Counted from the stretch's first letter, positions 55,306 through 64,000 are shown. The stretch is 64,000 nt of DNA from Methylococcus sp. EFPC2 (GCF_016925495.1 NZ_CP070491.1:3038001-3102000), one strand, 5' to 3'. The notes: generated by a model from the sequence alone, not told the origin. Numbers and translations are program-made.

Positions 55306-56565
55306 TTACGACGCGACCGTCCCCTGCCCGAGGTCGCTCGCCTTCGCTTGCAGGGCATTGAGCTCTTCCTCGACGCCGGCGGCGTGGGTCAGCTCGGCCA
55401 CGTTGCGCCGGGTGAAAAAGCCCTCGAAATTGCCGTAACGCTGCACGTATTCGATGATGAGGGAGGAATGCTCCGACGCGCTGGAGAATATCTGCTTGAG
55501 CCCTTCCTCCTTGGAGCCGATGACATCCAGCAGAAATTTCTTGCCCTGGCCCGCGATCTGCCGCACCACGTATTCGATGTTTTCCGCGCCGTCGCGCTCG
55601 CCGTCGCGCACGGCCAGGGCTAGGTGGTGCAGGCGCGGGCCGTAGTTGCGCACGAAATTCTCGGTGGGCGAAGGCAGGCCGTCGAGGTGATTGACGAAAT
55701 AAGGCGTGTTGTTGGCGGTGAACACCTTGGCCGGGCTGAGCAATTCGTTGCCGGCGTGGACACTCTTGGTGACGTTGGTGGAGGAGTTCTGGTCCTTGAT
55801 GTCGAAGGATCCCCAGTAGTAATAGCTGGACCAGGACAGCCATTCGAGCAGGGCGACCTCGCGGTTCTGGCTGTAGACGCGCGTGGCCAGGTGGTCGATG
55901 GGCAGAATCAGATCGTCCAGTCCCAAACGGCTCTGCAAGGCCTTGGCGGCGAGGTAGGCGTCCTGCACGTCCGCGCGGATGCTGCTCAGGCCCAAGGCAT
56001 AGACGCGCAGGTCCTCCGGCAAGCGTTCCATGTAGGCGACGATGTTGTGGGTATAGGGCGAAGGCTTGCTGACCGCGAAATTGCCCGGCATCTCCAGCTT
56101 GCGCAGATCGTCCTGGGAAAAGAAACGGAATTCGCGGGTCTTCTGCAGCTCCACCACGCCGTGCAGATCGGTGACCCTCAGCACTTCGCCGATGTAGCGG
56201 CTGTTGGGTTTGGTCGCGCCGATGGGGAAGGCCTCGTTGAGGCTGCGAAAGATGTCGCGTCGGTCGGGGTATTTGACATCGCGTATCAGGATGTCCGGAT
56301 GGTCCATGCTCGCCCGCAGGACATGCGTGGAGTGCGACTCGGCCTCCAGCGTGACCAGGTAGTGGTAGGGCGTCATCAGGCACAGCTCGGCGACATAGTC
56401 GATGCCGTGCCCCGGATCGACCGCGATGATCATGGCCTCGATCTCGCGAATCATCTCGGTCAGGCCCAGGCGGTCCCTCTCTTCCATCAAGCGGGGCAGA
56501 TAGGCCTCGAAAAACTCCGAATTCTTCTTGTCCCCATGTCGATCAAAAGCCATGGAATCCGGCAT
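55306..56565 (-). CDS. HPPD-like VOC-fold dioxygenase, probably nitrogen regulated
   Basis: 419 residues with AGGAGG 9 nt before ATG. The C-terminal half has the vicinal-oxygen-chelate layout of 4-hydroxyphenylpyruvate dioxygenase: metal ligand His225 in LPIDHLATRVYS, His314 in RLHHLALAV, and Glu372 in LIIEYVQRYGNFEGFF. A GLKQIF strand precedes the Glu, and FDIKDQNS matches the FDIKGE region. The N-terminal 200 residues (DYVAELCLMTPYHYLVTLEA, RYIGEVLRVTDLHGVVELQ) are less familiar. An iron-dependent oxygenase is likely; the substrate is unknown and true HPPD activity doubtful. It is divergent from nifL, with a sigma-54-type promoter of its own. Confidence 0.6.
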   Translation of the reverse strand: MPDSMAFDRHGDKKNSEFFEAYLPRLMEERDRLGLTEMIREIEAMIIAVDPGHGIDYVAELCLMTPYHYLVTLEAESHSTHVLRASMDHPDILIRDVKYPDRRDIFRSLNEAFPIGATKPNSRYIGEVLRVTDLHGVVELQKTREFRFFSQDDLRKLEMPGNFAVSKPSPYTHNIVAYMERLPEDLRVYALGLSSIRADVQDAYLAAKALQSRLGLDDLILPIDHLATRVYSQNREVALLEWLSWSSYYYWGSFDIKDQNSSTNVTKSVHAGNELLSPAKVFTANNTPYFVNHLDGLPSPTENFVRNYGPRLHHLALAVRDGERDGAENIEYVVRQIAGQGKKFLLDVIGSKEEGLKQIFSSASEHSSLIIEYVQRYGNFEGFFTRRNVAELTHAAGVEEELNALQAKASDLGQGTVAS

Positions 56566-56709
56566 GCCGGCGACCCTCCTGGATCCGAGATGAACTGTCA
56601 GTGGCCGGGGCGATGTGCGAGATCGAGCCCGGATGGCTCCCAGCCGGTCGGCAGTTTCCCGCGCTTACGGGATGCATCGAACGAGCGTCGGCTGAATGAT
56701 GGAAACACA

Positions 56710-56725
56710 AGCAATTCGGGTGCCG
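56710..56725 (-). promoter_or_regulatory. Sigma-54 promoter for the HPPD-like gene
   Basis: On the minus strand CGGCACCCGAATTGCT fits TGGCAC-N5-TTGCW with one mismatch, and GG/GC are exactly 10 nt apart. The expected start is near 56699, giving a leader of about 134 nt before ATG 56565. The NtrC-like site at 56824-56840 lies about 133 nt upstream of that start. Confidence 0.6.
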
Positions 56726-56823
56726 GAACGGCAGGATATCCCCTGGCCCCTCGCCGCGGCCATTCCCCAGGATCGAAGGCGAACGGTCGCACGGCCATGC
56801 GCCCAGCCCGAACGTGGGCGCAT

Positions 56824-56840
56824 TGCCCCAAAATGGTTCA
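56824..56840. promoter_or_regulatory. NtrC-like binding site between two divergent sigma-54 promoters
   Basis: TGCCCCAAAATGGTTCA matches the palindromic NtrC consensus TGCACCA-N3-TGGTGCA at all but two fixed positions. It lies about -133 for the HPPD-like gene and about -200 for nifLA, both normal enhancer distances, so one site could serve both. Confidence 0.6.
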
Positions 56841-57002
56841 AATGAGGCGAGCCGCCCGCGGGCTGCGCACCGTTAACGGGATGGGCCTAGCCGCAACGGC
56901 CGCCGAACACGGCTTTTCCGCAACTTGGCACGTCCTCACGGTTAAGCCGACTCCTGTTCAGGCCTGTCCCGCCACCACCGTCTCGTGATAATGCCAATCT
57001 GC

Positions 57003-57018
57003 AGGCACCATCCTTGCT
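57003..57018 (+). promoter_or_regulatory. Sigma-54 promoter of nifLA
   Basis: AGGCACCATCCTTGCT fits TGGCAC-N5-TTGCW with one mismatch; GG (57004-57005) and GC (57016-57017) are 10 nt apart. It is 33 nt before the nifL ATG. NtrC-activated sigma-54 transcription of nifLA is the arrangement known from Klebsiella. Confidence 0.75.
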
Positions 57019-57051
57019 TGCAGACAACGAGACCCTCCCCACCGCCGAGCG

Positions 57052-58653
57052 ATGCCTATGCCGCAGATCCCCGAGCAACCCCAGGATACCCTTGCGACCG
57101 AAGAAGGTCCCAGCCCATCCGAACCCGCGCTATCGGCCGAGTTGCTTGCCGAAGCCGTGCGTCAGGCCCCGGTCGCCATCTCCATCACCGATGCCCACGC
57201 CAACATCATTTATGTGAATCCCAGCTTCACGGAAACGACCGGCTATGCACCGGAACAGAGCATCGGGCGCAACGAATCCATGTTGTCGGACAAGCGCACG
57301 CCCAAGCAGGTTTACGAGGAACTGTGGGGACGCCTGCAGGCCCAGCAGCCTTGGCATGGCTGCCTGGTGAACCGGCATCGCGATGGCGGCCGGTATTTGG
57401 CCGACCTCACCATCGCCCCGATTCTGGACAAGAATCAACGCACCACTCATTACATCGGCATGCACCGCGACATCACCGAAGTGTTCCGCCTGGAACAGCA
57501 GGTCTTGAACCAGAAGGTGCTGATCGAAACCGTGGTGGACTCGATGCCGGTCGCCACGTTGCTGCTGGACGAGGCGAAGAACGTCTTGCTGGACAACCGC
57601 ATGTACAAGGCGCTGGTTTCGGACCTGCGTCTGGAGCAGCCCACCCGGCTGATCATCGACGCCTTGCGTAAAGACATGGGCGAGGAATGGAACAAGCTCA
57701 AGCATTCGGGCCTGACCTTCCGCAACCGGGAGTTGCGCATCGACCTGGGCGGCAGCCGCATGCCCAAATGGTATGCCTGCTCGGGAGCCTGGTTCAGCCG
57801 GGGCGACGACAGCGTCGACGGATTTTTCGAAGAAAAGCGGCAGACCTATCTGCTGCTGATCCTCAACGACGTCACCCAGCAAAAGAAACACGAGGAAGAG
57901 ATGCGCATCAACGCGATGCGCGCGCTGATGTCGGAAGAAGAACGAATACAAAGTCTCCGGGAAACCCTCTCCGCCGCGATCCATCACATCCAGGCCCCCC
58001 TCAATCTGCTCACTGCGGCCAAGACCCTGCTGGCGCGGCGCGGCCAGGACCAGAGCAACCAAGCCCTGAACGACATCCTCGAACAAATCCTCAGCAGCGG
58101 GGAAAACTCCGTCCGGCGCTTGAAAAACTGCCTGCCCGACGTCGACGCCGCGCGGATGACGCCGGTCAACCTGAACCAGTTGCTGCACGAAACCATAATC
58201 CTGCTGACCGATCGCCTTCTGGCCAGCGGCATCGTGGTCGACTGGAAACCCAGCCCCGTCCTGCCCAGCTTGACGGGCATGGAACACCGGCTGCGCACTC
58301 TGTTCAAGCAGATCATCGAAAACGCCATCGACGCGATGAACCAGGGTGGATGTGTAATCCGCGAGCTGCGCATCGCCACCTGGTCCGACGACCAGTTGGT
58401 GCACGTCCGCTTCGAAGACACCGGCCCCGGCATACCCGACGACTTGCGCACCAAGGTCTTCGAGCCCTTTTTCTCCACCAAGACAGGCGGCGCCCGGCCG
58501 CATACCGGCATGGGCCTGGCATTGGCCCAGGAAGTGATCAACCAGCATCAAGGGCTGATCCGCATCGATCCCGGCTATCGTGACGGTTGTCGAATCGACG
58601 TGCAATTCAACCTCCGCTCCGCCCACGCAAAGAGACCCTACGCCCATGGTTGA
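57052..58653 (+). CDS. nifL: Nitrogen fixation anti-activator NifL
   Basis: 533 residues. It binds and inhibits NifA in response to oxygen/redox, ADP and fixed nitrogen. PAS 1 (about 35-150; [21 protein letters not shown], the FAD-binding redox sensor in Azotobacter NifL) is followed by a second PAS-like region (about 155-285), a degenerate H-box ([20 protein letters not shown]) and a HATPase-like domain ([36 protein letters not shown]). GHKL motifs are intact, as in NifL, which binds ADP without kinase activity. It overlaps nifA by 8 nt. No nif structural gene is in the window. Confidence 0.94.
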   Translation: MPMPQIPEQPQDTLATEEGPSPSEPALSAELLAEAVRQAPVAISITDAHANIIYVNPSFTETTGYAPEQSIGRNESMLSDKRTPKQVYEELWGRLQAQQPWHGCLVNRHRDGGRYLADLTIAPILDKNQRTTHYIGMHRDITEVFRLEQQVLNQKVLIETVVDSMPVATLLLDEAKNVLLDNRMYKALVSDLRLEQPTRLIIDALRKDMGEEWNKLKHSGLTFRNRELRIDLGGSRMPKWYACSGAWFSRGDDSVDGFFEEKRQTYLLLILNDVTQQKKHEEEMRINAMRALMSEEERIQSLRETLSAAIHHIQAPLNLLTAAKTLLARRGQDQSNQALNDILEQILSSGENSVRRLKNCLPDVDAARMTPVNLNQLLHETIILLTDRLLASGIVVDWKPSPVLPSLTGMEHRLRTLFKQIIENAIDAMNQGGCVIRELRIATWSDDQLVHVRFEDTGPGIPDDLRTKVFEPFFSTKTGGARPHTGMGLALAQEVINQHQGLIRIDPGYRDGCRIDVQFNLRSAHAKRPYAHG

Positions 58654-60175
58654 TCGCGTCACACTGATCGAGCGAGAGCTGAATGCCCTCTATCAGGTCA
58701 GCCGCATACTGAGCAGCACCCTGCCGCTCAAGGACAAGCTGCAAGCCGTGCTGGAAATCCTCCACGACCAGGCCGGCATGCGCTCCGGCATGCTGGCCCT
58801 GCGCGAGCAGGAAACCGACGCCCTGGTGGTGTGCGCGGTGCGCCGCGAGGACGGCGGAGTGGTCACGGAACCGGTGCGCTACGAACCCGGCGAGGGCCTC
58901 ATGGGCATCATCCTGGATGCCGGCCGCACCGTGGTGGTGGAGCGCATCGCCGACGAGCCGCGCTTTCTCGGCCGGCTCGCGCTCTACGATCCGGCCCTGC
59001 CATTCATCGGTTCGCCCATACGCGTGGGCGCGGACGAATTGCTCGGTGTGCTGGCCGCCCAGCCGGTGGACGCGGAACTCCTGGACGAGCGCGGCCGCTT
59101 CATGGAAATGGTCGCCAACCTCATCGCGCAAAGCGTCGGCCTGCTGCGCGGCATGGAGCAGAAACAGCGCGATCTGACTGCCGAGCGCGACCAGCTCAAG
59201 CAAAGCCTGCGCAAGAACTACGGCTTCGACAACATCATCGGCCATACGTCGGCCATGTTGCGGGTCTTCGAAGTGGTGCGCCAGGTGGCCAAATGGAACA
59301 GCACCGTGCTGATACGCGGCGAATCCGGCACCGGCAAGGAAGTCATCGCCAACGCCATCCACTATCACTCCGCCTGCGCCGGCGGCCCTTTCGTCAAGCT
59401 CAACTGCGCCGCCCTGCCGGACAATTTGCTGGAATCGGAACTGTTCGGCCACGAAAAGGGCGCCTTCTCCGGCGCCATCAGCCAGCGCAAGGGGCGTTTC
59501 GAGCTGGCCCATCACGGCACCATCTTCCTCGACGAAATCGGCGAGATTTCCCCGTCCTTCCAGGCCAAACTGTTGCGGGTGATACAGGAAGGAGAATTCG
59601 AGCGGGTGGGCGGGACCCATACGCTCAAGGTGCAGGTGCGCATCGTCGCCGCCACCAACCGCGACCTGGAAGAAGAAGTCGAGGAGGGCCGTTTCCGCGA
59701 GGACTTGTATTACCGGCTGAACGTCATGCCCATCAACATGCCGCCCCTGCGCGAACGCCTGGAGGATATCCCGGAACTCGCACAGTTCCTGCTCGACCGC
59801 ATCTCCAAGCAGCAGGGCGGACGCCCTCTGGAAATCAAGGAGAGCGGCATCCGCCTGCTGATGCGCCACGACTGGCCGGGCAACGTGCGGGAATTGGAAA
59901 ACACCCTGGAGCGCGCCGCCATCATGAGTGCCGACGGCATCATCGACCGTCAAACCATCGCCCTGACCGGCCTGGAGGACGAAGCGATCCTGGCTTCGCC
60001 CACCACGCCCAAACCCGAGTTCGACACCGAGGGGATGGACGAACGGGAGCAGGTCATCGCCGCCCTCGAACAAGCCGGCTGGGTGCAAGCCAAGGCCGCC
60101 CGGCTCCTCAACATGACGCCGCGCCAGATCGCCTACCGGGTCCGCATCCTCAACATCAAGATGAAGCACATTTGA
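58646..60175 (+). CDS. nifA: Nif-specific sigma-54 activator NifA
   Basis: 509 residues from ATG 58646, inside the nifL end. GAF domain (about 20-165), AAA+ domain (about 205-445; Walker [12 protein letters not shown], Walker [11 protein letters not shown], arginine-finger block [13 protein letters not shown]) and Fis-type helix-turn-helix ([33 protein letters not shown]). The sigma-54 contact loop reads GAFSGA where GAFTGA is usual. The Cys-rich interdomain linker of oxygen-sensitive rhizobial NifA is absent, consistent with control by NifL. It binds TGT-N10-ACA sites such as that at 54384. Confidence 0.96.
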   Translation: MVDRVTLIERELNALYQVSRILSSTLPLKDKLQAVLEILHDQAGMRSGMLALREQETDALVVCAVRREDGGVVTEPVRYEPGEGLMGIILDAGRTVVVERIADEPRFLGRLALYDPALPFIGSPIRVGADELLGVLAAQPVDAELLDERGRFMEMVANLIAQSVGLLRGMEQKQRDLTAERDQLKQSLRKNYGFDNIIGHTSAMLRVFEVVRQVAKWNSTVLIRGESGTGKEVIANAIHYHSACAGGPFVKLNCAALPDNLLESELFGHEKGAFSGAISQRKGRFELAHHGTIFLDEIGEISPSFQAKLLRVIQEGEFERVGGTHTLKVQVRIVAATNRDLEEEVEEGRFREDLYYRLNVMPINMPPLRERLEDIPELAQFLLDRISKQQGGRPLEIKESGIRLLMRHDWPGNVRELENTLERAAIMSADGIIDRQTIALTGLEDEAILASPTTPKPEFDTEGMDEREQVIAALEQAGWVQAKAARLLNMTPRQIAYRVRILNIKMKHI

Positions 60176-60390
60176 AACCTAGCCGTCCAAACAGCCTTGC
60201 TCGAAGCAGAGCATCGGGAAAGGCTGGGGGACAAAGGAATTCCGGCAACTTCCTTGATCGGTTTTGCATAAGGGGGACACGCGAGAACCGCGCCCCGCAG
60301 TCCTGTCGTTGAGGCCGGACGGCTGCGGGTTCACCCCGCGCGGACGCGAGGCTAATCGGCCTCAATCACAGCCAGGATTACACGGACAAC
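60176..60390. other. Intergenic tract, 215 nt
   Basis: It follows nifA. No ORF with a ribosome site or hairpin-plus-T terminator is evident on the plus strand, so where the nifLA transcript ends is unclear; it may run into the bidirectional hairpin at 60391. Confidence 0.45.
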
Positions 60391-60423
60391 AAAAAAGCCT
60401 TACGGTCTCTACCGTAAGGCTTT
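60391..60423 (-). terminator. Intrinsic terminator after tRNA-Phe
   Basis: A perfect stem AAGCCTTACGGT (60395-60406) and ACCGTAAGGCTT (60411-60422) with a 4-nt loop, followed on the minus strand by a run of six T. It is 9 nt beyond the tRNA-Phe 3' end. On the plus strand the stem is followed by TTGTTTTG, so it may also stop the nifLA transcript. Confidence 0.85.
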
Positions 60424-60431
60424 GTTTTGTA

Positions 60432-60507
<76 letters not shown>

Positions 60508-60575
60508 AAGTAGTGCTGGTGATCGCATTATTAGACCATCGTACGACCTTGCGGTCAACACTATTTCCGCAATCT

Positions 60576-61478
60576 TCAGGACGGATAAGCGCTTCCCATG
60601 AGCAGAGTCACGCGCCGATTGCGTGCCCGGCCCTCCGCGGTGGCGTTGTCGCCGAGCGGGCGGGTGTCGGCCAAACCGATAGCCCGCAAGCGTTCGGCGG
60701 GCAGACCGTGGGCGACCAGATAACGCGTGACCGCGGAGGCGCGTGCACTGGAGAGCTCCCAGTTGCTGGGAAAGCGGTTATTGGCAATGGGGGTGGGGTC
60801 TGTGTGGCCCTCGATGAACAGGATGTCCTCGCGGCCTGCGAGTATGCCGTTGATCCGGTCGAGCAGGGCATAACCTTCCTGCCGAAGTTCGGCGCTGCCC
60901 GGGTCGAAAAGGATGGCGTCGCTGATTTCCACACGAATCTGCCGACCTTCATGGACGACTTCCACCTGCCGGTTTTCGCGTTCCCGCTCCAGCGCCTTCG
61001 CCATGAGCCGGGCCGTTTGCTCGGAGCCCAGTTGCGCCGCGCCCGCCACCGCCTTGTCGGTCAGACTAGCGGGTTCTTTCTGCTCGACCGCGTAGCCGCT
61101 AGTCTGCGGTCCATCCGAGCTGCCGCGCACGCCCGACATGGCCAGCGCCTGGGATTTCATGGCCGCGACGGCCTGCTGGGTTGCCGGCGGAGCCGCCGTC
61201 GCGCCGGCTGTATTTTCCCCTTGGCCTTTAGTTTGAGCCGCGGCGGCTTTGGCCTGAACCGCGACGGCCGGTTTGTGCGGTTTGGCCGATGACGGACTCA
61301 TGGCTTTTTGGTAGGCGAACAGCAGCACGAAGAAGGTGAACAGTATGGTCATCACGTCGAGATAACTCAGCACCCAGCCGCCGTTGCTTTCCTGGTTTCC
61401 CGGCGTGGCGGACGACCTCCAGGGATCGGCGGGCGCCGGCGGGATACGGACGGGTGTGGTTTTGTATCTGGGGGACAT
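60576..61478 (-). CDS. motB: MotB-like stator/OmpA-domain protein
   Basis: 300 residues. An N-terminal cytoplasmic segment, one membrane helix with the proton-carrying Asp (SYLDVMTILFTFFVLLFAY), an Ala/Gln-rich periplasmic linker, then an OmpA/MotB peptidoglycan-binding domain (about 180-295: AILFDPGSAELRQEGYALLD, IEGHTDPTPI, NWELSSARASAVTRYL, GRARNRRVTLLM). It forms the ion-driven stator with the MotA-like protein 22 nt upstream. No flagellar gene is in the window, so a flagellar or other role is not decided. Confidence 0.88.
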   Translation of the reverse strand: MSPRYKTTPVRIPPAPADPWRSSATPGNQESNGGWVLSYLDVMTILFTFFVLLFAYQKAMSPSSAKPHKPAVAVQAKAAAAQTKGQGENTAGATAAPPATQQAVAAMKSQALAMSGVRGSSDGPQTSGYAVEQKEPASLTDKAVAGAAQLGSEQTARLMAKALERERENRQVEVVHEGRQIRVEISDAILFDPGSAELRQEGYALLDRINGILAGREDILFIEGHTDPTPIANNRFPSNWELSSARASAVTRYLVAHGLPAERLRAIGLADTRPLGDNATAEGRARNRRVTLLMGSAYPS

Positions 61479-61499
61479 GGGCCCGCTCCACCTGGCAAA

Positions 61500-62312
61500 T
61501 CAGGAATGGCTACCCGCTTCTAGCAAGCGGGGTTCTGGTTCCCGCTCCGGCGCATCGGCTTGGTTGCGGAAGGCGGCGAGATGCTCCCGTATCAGCTTGG
61601 GGTGGCATTGCTCGTGCATCATCATGACCATCTCCTGCTGGGCATGCAGCCAGGCCAGCCGTTCTCTGGAGCGCAGTTCGAGGCGTGTGACGACGGGCTT
61701 CAAGATCAGATTTGCCAGCAGCAGGCCATAAACGGTGGTCAGCATCGCAAACCCCATGTCGGCACCCAGCCGCCGCAGGTTGTTCATTTCCAGCCCATAC
61801 AGCATGGCTATCAGCCCAAACAGCGTTCCCACCATGCCGAAAGCGGGGGCGTAACCCATCATGGTCTGAAATACCTGGATTTCGGTGTGATCGCGCTCGC
61901 GCTGGGCGCCGATGCTCCAATCCATCACGCGCTGGATATCGGCTATGGGTGTGCGGTCCAGCACCAGTTGCGCGCCGGACTTCAGGAAGGGGTTGCCGAT
62001 GCGGCGCAAAGCCAGTTCGGCGTATTTGACGTTGGACTGGCGGTGGAATTCGCAGGCCTTGAGGAAAAGCTCGATGTCGACTTCGTCATCGGCATCGACG
62101 CGGCCGGGCGCCAGTTTTTCGGGAAGCTTGCACACCAATGTCCATACCGATCCGAACGACTGCCCCAGTGCCGTGGCGAGATAAACGCCCACGAGCACGA
62201 CCAGCAGGCCGGGAAGGTTAAAGACATGGCCACTGGGATCGAAGCGCCATACCAGCGTGAAAAACGCGGCAAGGGCAAGCACCGTGACAGCTAGGCGAGT
62301 ATGTCGTTTCAT
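61500..62312 (-). CDS. motA: MotA-like stator protein
   Basis: 270 residues from ATG 62312; a GTG 9 nt earlier is possible. Four membrane helices: LAVTVLALAAFFTLVW, NLPGLLVVLVGVYLATAL, and after the cytoplasmic loop MMGYAPAFGMVGTLFGLIAMLY and MGFAMLTTVYGLLLANLILKPV, with the conserved Pro/Gly/Thr of MotA/PomA in the last two. The loop (FLKACEFHRQSNVKYAELAL, RERDHTEIQVFQTM) is the torque-generating region. First gene of the pair with motB. Confidence 0.88.
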   Translation of the reverse strand: MKRHTRLAVTVLALAAFFTLVWRFDPSGHVFNLPGLLVVLVGVYLATALGQSFGSVWTLVCKLPEKLAPGRVDADDEVDIELFLKACEFHRQSNVKYAELALRRIGNPFLKSGAQLVLDRTPIADIQRVMDWSIGAQRERDHTEIQVFQTMMGYAPAFGMVGTLFGLIAMLYGLEMNNLRRLGADMGFAMLTTVYGLLLANLILKPVVTRLELRSRERLAWLHAQQEMVMMMHEQCHPKLIREHLAAFRNQADAPEREPEPRLLEAGSHS

Positions 62313-62461
62313 GATCGGCACCGGTTGACGAAGACTGATACCGATCTACAGCATATTCCGTTCCACGCCTTAAATTATTGATCTTTCAACCACTCTCAGC
62401 CATACATGCGGCACAATCCCGCTGATTGCCGGCAAAAGCCTGCCGGAATTTTGACGTCAGC

Positions 62462-62644
62462 TCAATCGGAGCTCGAGCCGAACAGCTTGTTCAACAGGTA
62501 GCGGCTGACGATGAAGCCGAGCATGAAACCGCCGCTGAAAAATTCCGAGCCATGATGGCCCATGGTCTGGGCGAGGTATTTCCCGCTGAAGAATCCGATC
62601 ACCAGAGCCAGCCCGATGTGGGCACGTTTGTAGAATTCGCTCAT
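62462..62644 (-). CDS. Small membrane protein, unknown function
   Basis: 60 residues (MSEFYKRAHIGLALVIGFFS...). Two hydrophobic stretches, about 9-26 and 38-52, joined by a Gly/His-rich turn (AQTMGHHGSEFFSGG); a two-helix hairpin is likely. Purine-rich GGGAGCAGGGG precedes the ATG. It ends the hemE-nudix run, 15 nt after the NUDIX gene. Not a family I recognise. Confidence 0.65.
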   Translation of the reverse strand: MSEFYKRAHIGLALVIGFFSGKYLAQTMGHHGSEFFSGGFMLGFIVSRYLLNKLFGSSSD

Positions 62645-62659
62645 CCCCTGCTCCCGGCG

Positions 62660-63223
62660 TTATTCAGTCTTCGGAAACAGATCGGGGCGGACCAAGGCCA
62701 GCCTGAGCAAGCCGGCCGCGCTGATGGCGTCGGTGATTTTGCCGTCCAGCACCATGCGCACGGCGTCGGCCAGCGGCAGTTTTTTTACCGTGATGTCTTC
62801 CGTATCCTCGAACTCGGTTTCACCCTCAACCAGCCCCTCCGCCAGGAAGACATAGCCTTCCTCGTCGGTGACCGAATTGGACGTATGCAGGCGCATGAAC
62901 ACGCTCCAGCGCTCCGCGCTCAGGCCGGTTTCTTCTTTCAGCTCGCACTGGGCGGTGACCAGGATGTCTTCTCCCGGCGGGGAACCGCCCATGGGGATCT
63001 CCCAGAAATAGGCATCCGGCACGTAGCGGTATTGGCCGACCAGCCAGGTGTTGCCGGCCTCGTCCAGGGGAATGATGCCTATCGCCTGATTCTTGAAGTG
63101 TATGCGGCCGTAGAGGCTCAGACCGCCGGAGGGATTGCGAACCCGGTCTTCGTCTATGTGTATCCAGGGGTTATCGTAAACCTCCCGCCGGCTCAGCAAT
63201 TTCCAGGGATTTTCCGGCTTCAT
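62660..63223 (-). CDS. NUDIX hydrolase, ADP-ribose pyrophosphatase-like
   Basis: 187 residues. N-terminal WKLLSRREVYDNPWIHIDEDRVRNPSG and YRYVPDAYFWEIPMGGSPPGED place it near NudF/ADP-sugar pyrophosphatases. The NUDIX box reads G-x5-E-x7-CELKEETGL: the usual Arg of REU is Cys, while the metal-binding EExxE-type acids (ELKEE) are kept. It starts 7 nt after the hemE stop and is probably co-transcribed. Exact nucleotide substrate is unknown. Confidence 0.85.
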   Translation of the reverse strand: MKPENPWKLLSRREVYDNPWIHIDEDRVRNPSGGLSLYGRIHFKNQAIGIIPLDEAGNTWLVGQYRYVPDAYFWEIPMGGSPPGEDILVTAQCELKEETGLSAERWSVFMRLHTSNSVTDEEGYVFLAEGLVEGETEFEDTEDITVKKLPLADAVRMVLDGKITDAISAAGLLRLALVRPDLFPKTE

Positions 63224-63229
63224 GGCCGC

Positions 63230-64000
63230 TCAACCGGCGGAATGGTAGACCGGGCTGAGTTCGTGCACGGCCTTGATCATCGCACCGACGTGTTCCGGGT
63301 CGATATCGGGATGCACGCCGTGGCCCAGATTGAAAACATGGCCACTGCCACGACCGAATTCCGCCAGTATCTTGCCGACCTCGGCGCGTATGCTCTCCGG
63401 CGAAGCATATAGTGCCACGGGATCGAGATTGCCCTGCAGTGCCACCTTATCCCCAACCCGCCGGCGCGCTTCGCCGATGGGCGTCTGCCAGTCCAACCCG
63501 AGAGCGTCGTAGCCGGTTTCAGCCATAGCCTCCAGCCACAAGCCGCCGCCCTTGGTGAACAGGACGGCCGGGACGGTCCGCCCGCCGCGGTCTAGCTGTT
63601 CCAGTACGCGGCGGGCGTAGGCCAGCGAAAATTCCGCGTATTGCCCGGTGGTCAGCGAGCCGCCCCAGGTATCGAACAACATGATGGCATCGACGCCGGC
63701 CTCGATTTGCGCGTTCAAATAGGCCGCGACGGCATCGGCCAAAACACCCAACAACTGGTGCAGCAGTGCCGGCTGATCGTACGCCAGCGCCTTGACCTTG
63801 CGGAATTCCCGGCTGCTCTGGCCTTCGACCATGTAGGTGGCCAGAGTCCAGGGACTGCCGGAAAAGCCTATCAACGGCACCTTGCCGCGCAGATGTGACT
63901 GGATCAGCCGCACGGTGTCCGGCACGTAACGCAGCTTGCCATAGGGGTCGGGTACGGCGAGTTTGCGGATGTCGTCGGCGTCGCGTAGTGGGCGTTCGAA
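63230..64000 (-). CDS. hemE: Uroporphyrinogen decarboxylase (5' part beyond window)
   Basis: The last 256 residues of HemE, which decarboxylates the four acetates of uroporphyrinogen III in heme synthesis. The open frame continues to the window edge ([20 protein letters not shown]), so the annotated Met within it is internal. Family blocks are [80 protein letters not shown] and [19 protein letters not shown]. About 100 N-terminal residues lie outside. Confidence 0.97.
   Translation of the reverse strand, partial: FERPLRDADDIRKLAVPDPYGKLRYVPDTVRLIQSHLRGKVPLIGFSGSPWTLATYMVEGQSSREFRKVKALAYDQPALLHQLLGVLADAVAAYLNAQIEAGVDAIMLFDTWGGSLTTGQYAEFSLAYARRVLEQLDRGGRTVPAVLFTKGGGLWLEAMAETGYDALGLDWQTPIGEARRRVGDKVALQGNLDPVALYASPESIRAEVGKILAEFGRGSGHVFNLGHGVHPDIDPEHVGAMIKAVHELSPVYHSAG

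Noticed and set aside
56861-56880. Second NtrC site (GCGCACCGTTAACGGGAT region)
   Set aside because: Only one half resembles the consensus; too weak to annotate beside the much better match at 56824.
56930-56950. Alternative sigma-54 promoter at TTGGCACG upstream of nifL
   Set aside because: The -24 part is good but no GC lies at the required 10-nt spacing; the element at 57003 fits both halves.
60575-62312. ExbB/ExbD or TolQ/TolR instead of MotA/MotB
   Set aside because: The partner ends in an OmpA-type peptidoglycan-binding domain and the membrane protein has four helices with the MotA loop, not the three of ExbB/TolQ.

Overview
The window is GC-rich DNA from a gammaproteobacterium. Supporting evidence is the classic pilU/pilT - yggS - proC - yggT order, a TatABC operon, a NifL-NifA pair of the gammaproteobacterial type, and REP/RAYT elements. 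Nitrogen-fixation regulators together with a respiratory, selenocysteine-containing formate dehydrogenase would suit a diazotrophic methylotroph or methanotroph (Methylococcales-like). That placement is inference; no methane-oxidation gene lies here.

Layout. 1-5.8 kb (minus): a tatABC operon running into a SAM hydrolase and a large periplasmic-binding-protein/PAS/GGDEF/EAL receptor cut by the window edge, preceded by a DUF2726 gene. 5.9-15.9 kb: pilus retraction ATPases, yggS-proC-yggT, a bacterial dynamin-like GTPase, trmB, an aminotransferase, a retropepsin-like protease and a small basic protein. 16-24.3 kb: selD, a PhnD-like protein, an Old Yellow Enzyme, and an operon of PstS-like protein, porin and membrane GGDEF-EAL protein.

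24.5-35 kb (all minus) is a selenocysteine/formate dehydrogenase island. It runs fdhA (with an in-frame UGA and a SECIS hairpin) - fdhB - fdhI - hicAB - hicBA - fdhE - selA - selB - selC (tRNA-Sec). With selD at 16-17 kb, every component needed to make and insert selenocysteine is present. The Tat system is present to export the catalytic subunit, which has a twin-arginine signal. selB carries a REP-like palindrome pair inserted in frame.

35-48.6 kb: a PAS histidine kinase, a response regulator and a REC-PAS4-GGDEF-EAL protein in series, a GNAT enzyme, then the Anbu proteasome-homologue locus. In that locus, alpha-E and ATP-grasp genes are divergent from Anbu and a transglutaminase/DUF2126 gene.

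48.6-51.2 kb is an accessory segment: a miniature inverted-repeat element nested in another repeat, an integron-type attC-like site followed by an AT-richer PD-(D/E)XK nuclease gene, and a REP/RAYT unit with a second, broken RAYT copy.

51.2-54 kb: a secreted antibiotic-biosynthesis-monooxygenase-like protein, an MgtE-type transporter with DUF190, and an internally duplicated membrane protein. 54.3-60.2 kb is a nitrogen-regulation island: a NifA-type upstream site and sigma-54 promoter before a tiny ORF coupled to a TPR-like gene, an HPPD-like dioxygenase gene, and nifLA. The last two diverge from sigma-54-type promoters on either side of one NtrC-like site. 60.4-64 kb: tRNA-Phe, motAB-like genes, a small membrane protein, a NUDIX hydrolase and the 3' part of hemE.

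The tracts most likely to hold undescribed biology are the sigma-54-controlled unknown genes next to nifLA, the toxin-antitoxin pairs and repeat insertion inside the selenocysteine island, and the attC-linked nuclease cassette.
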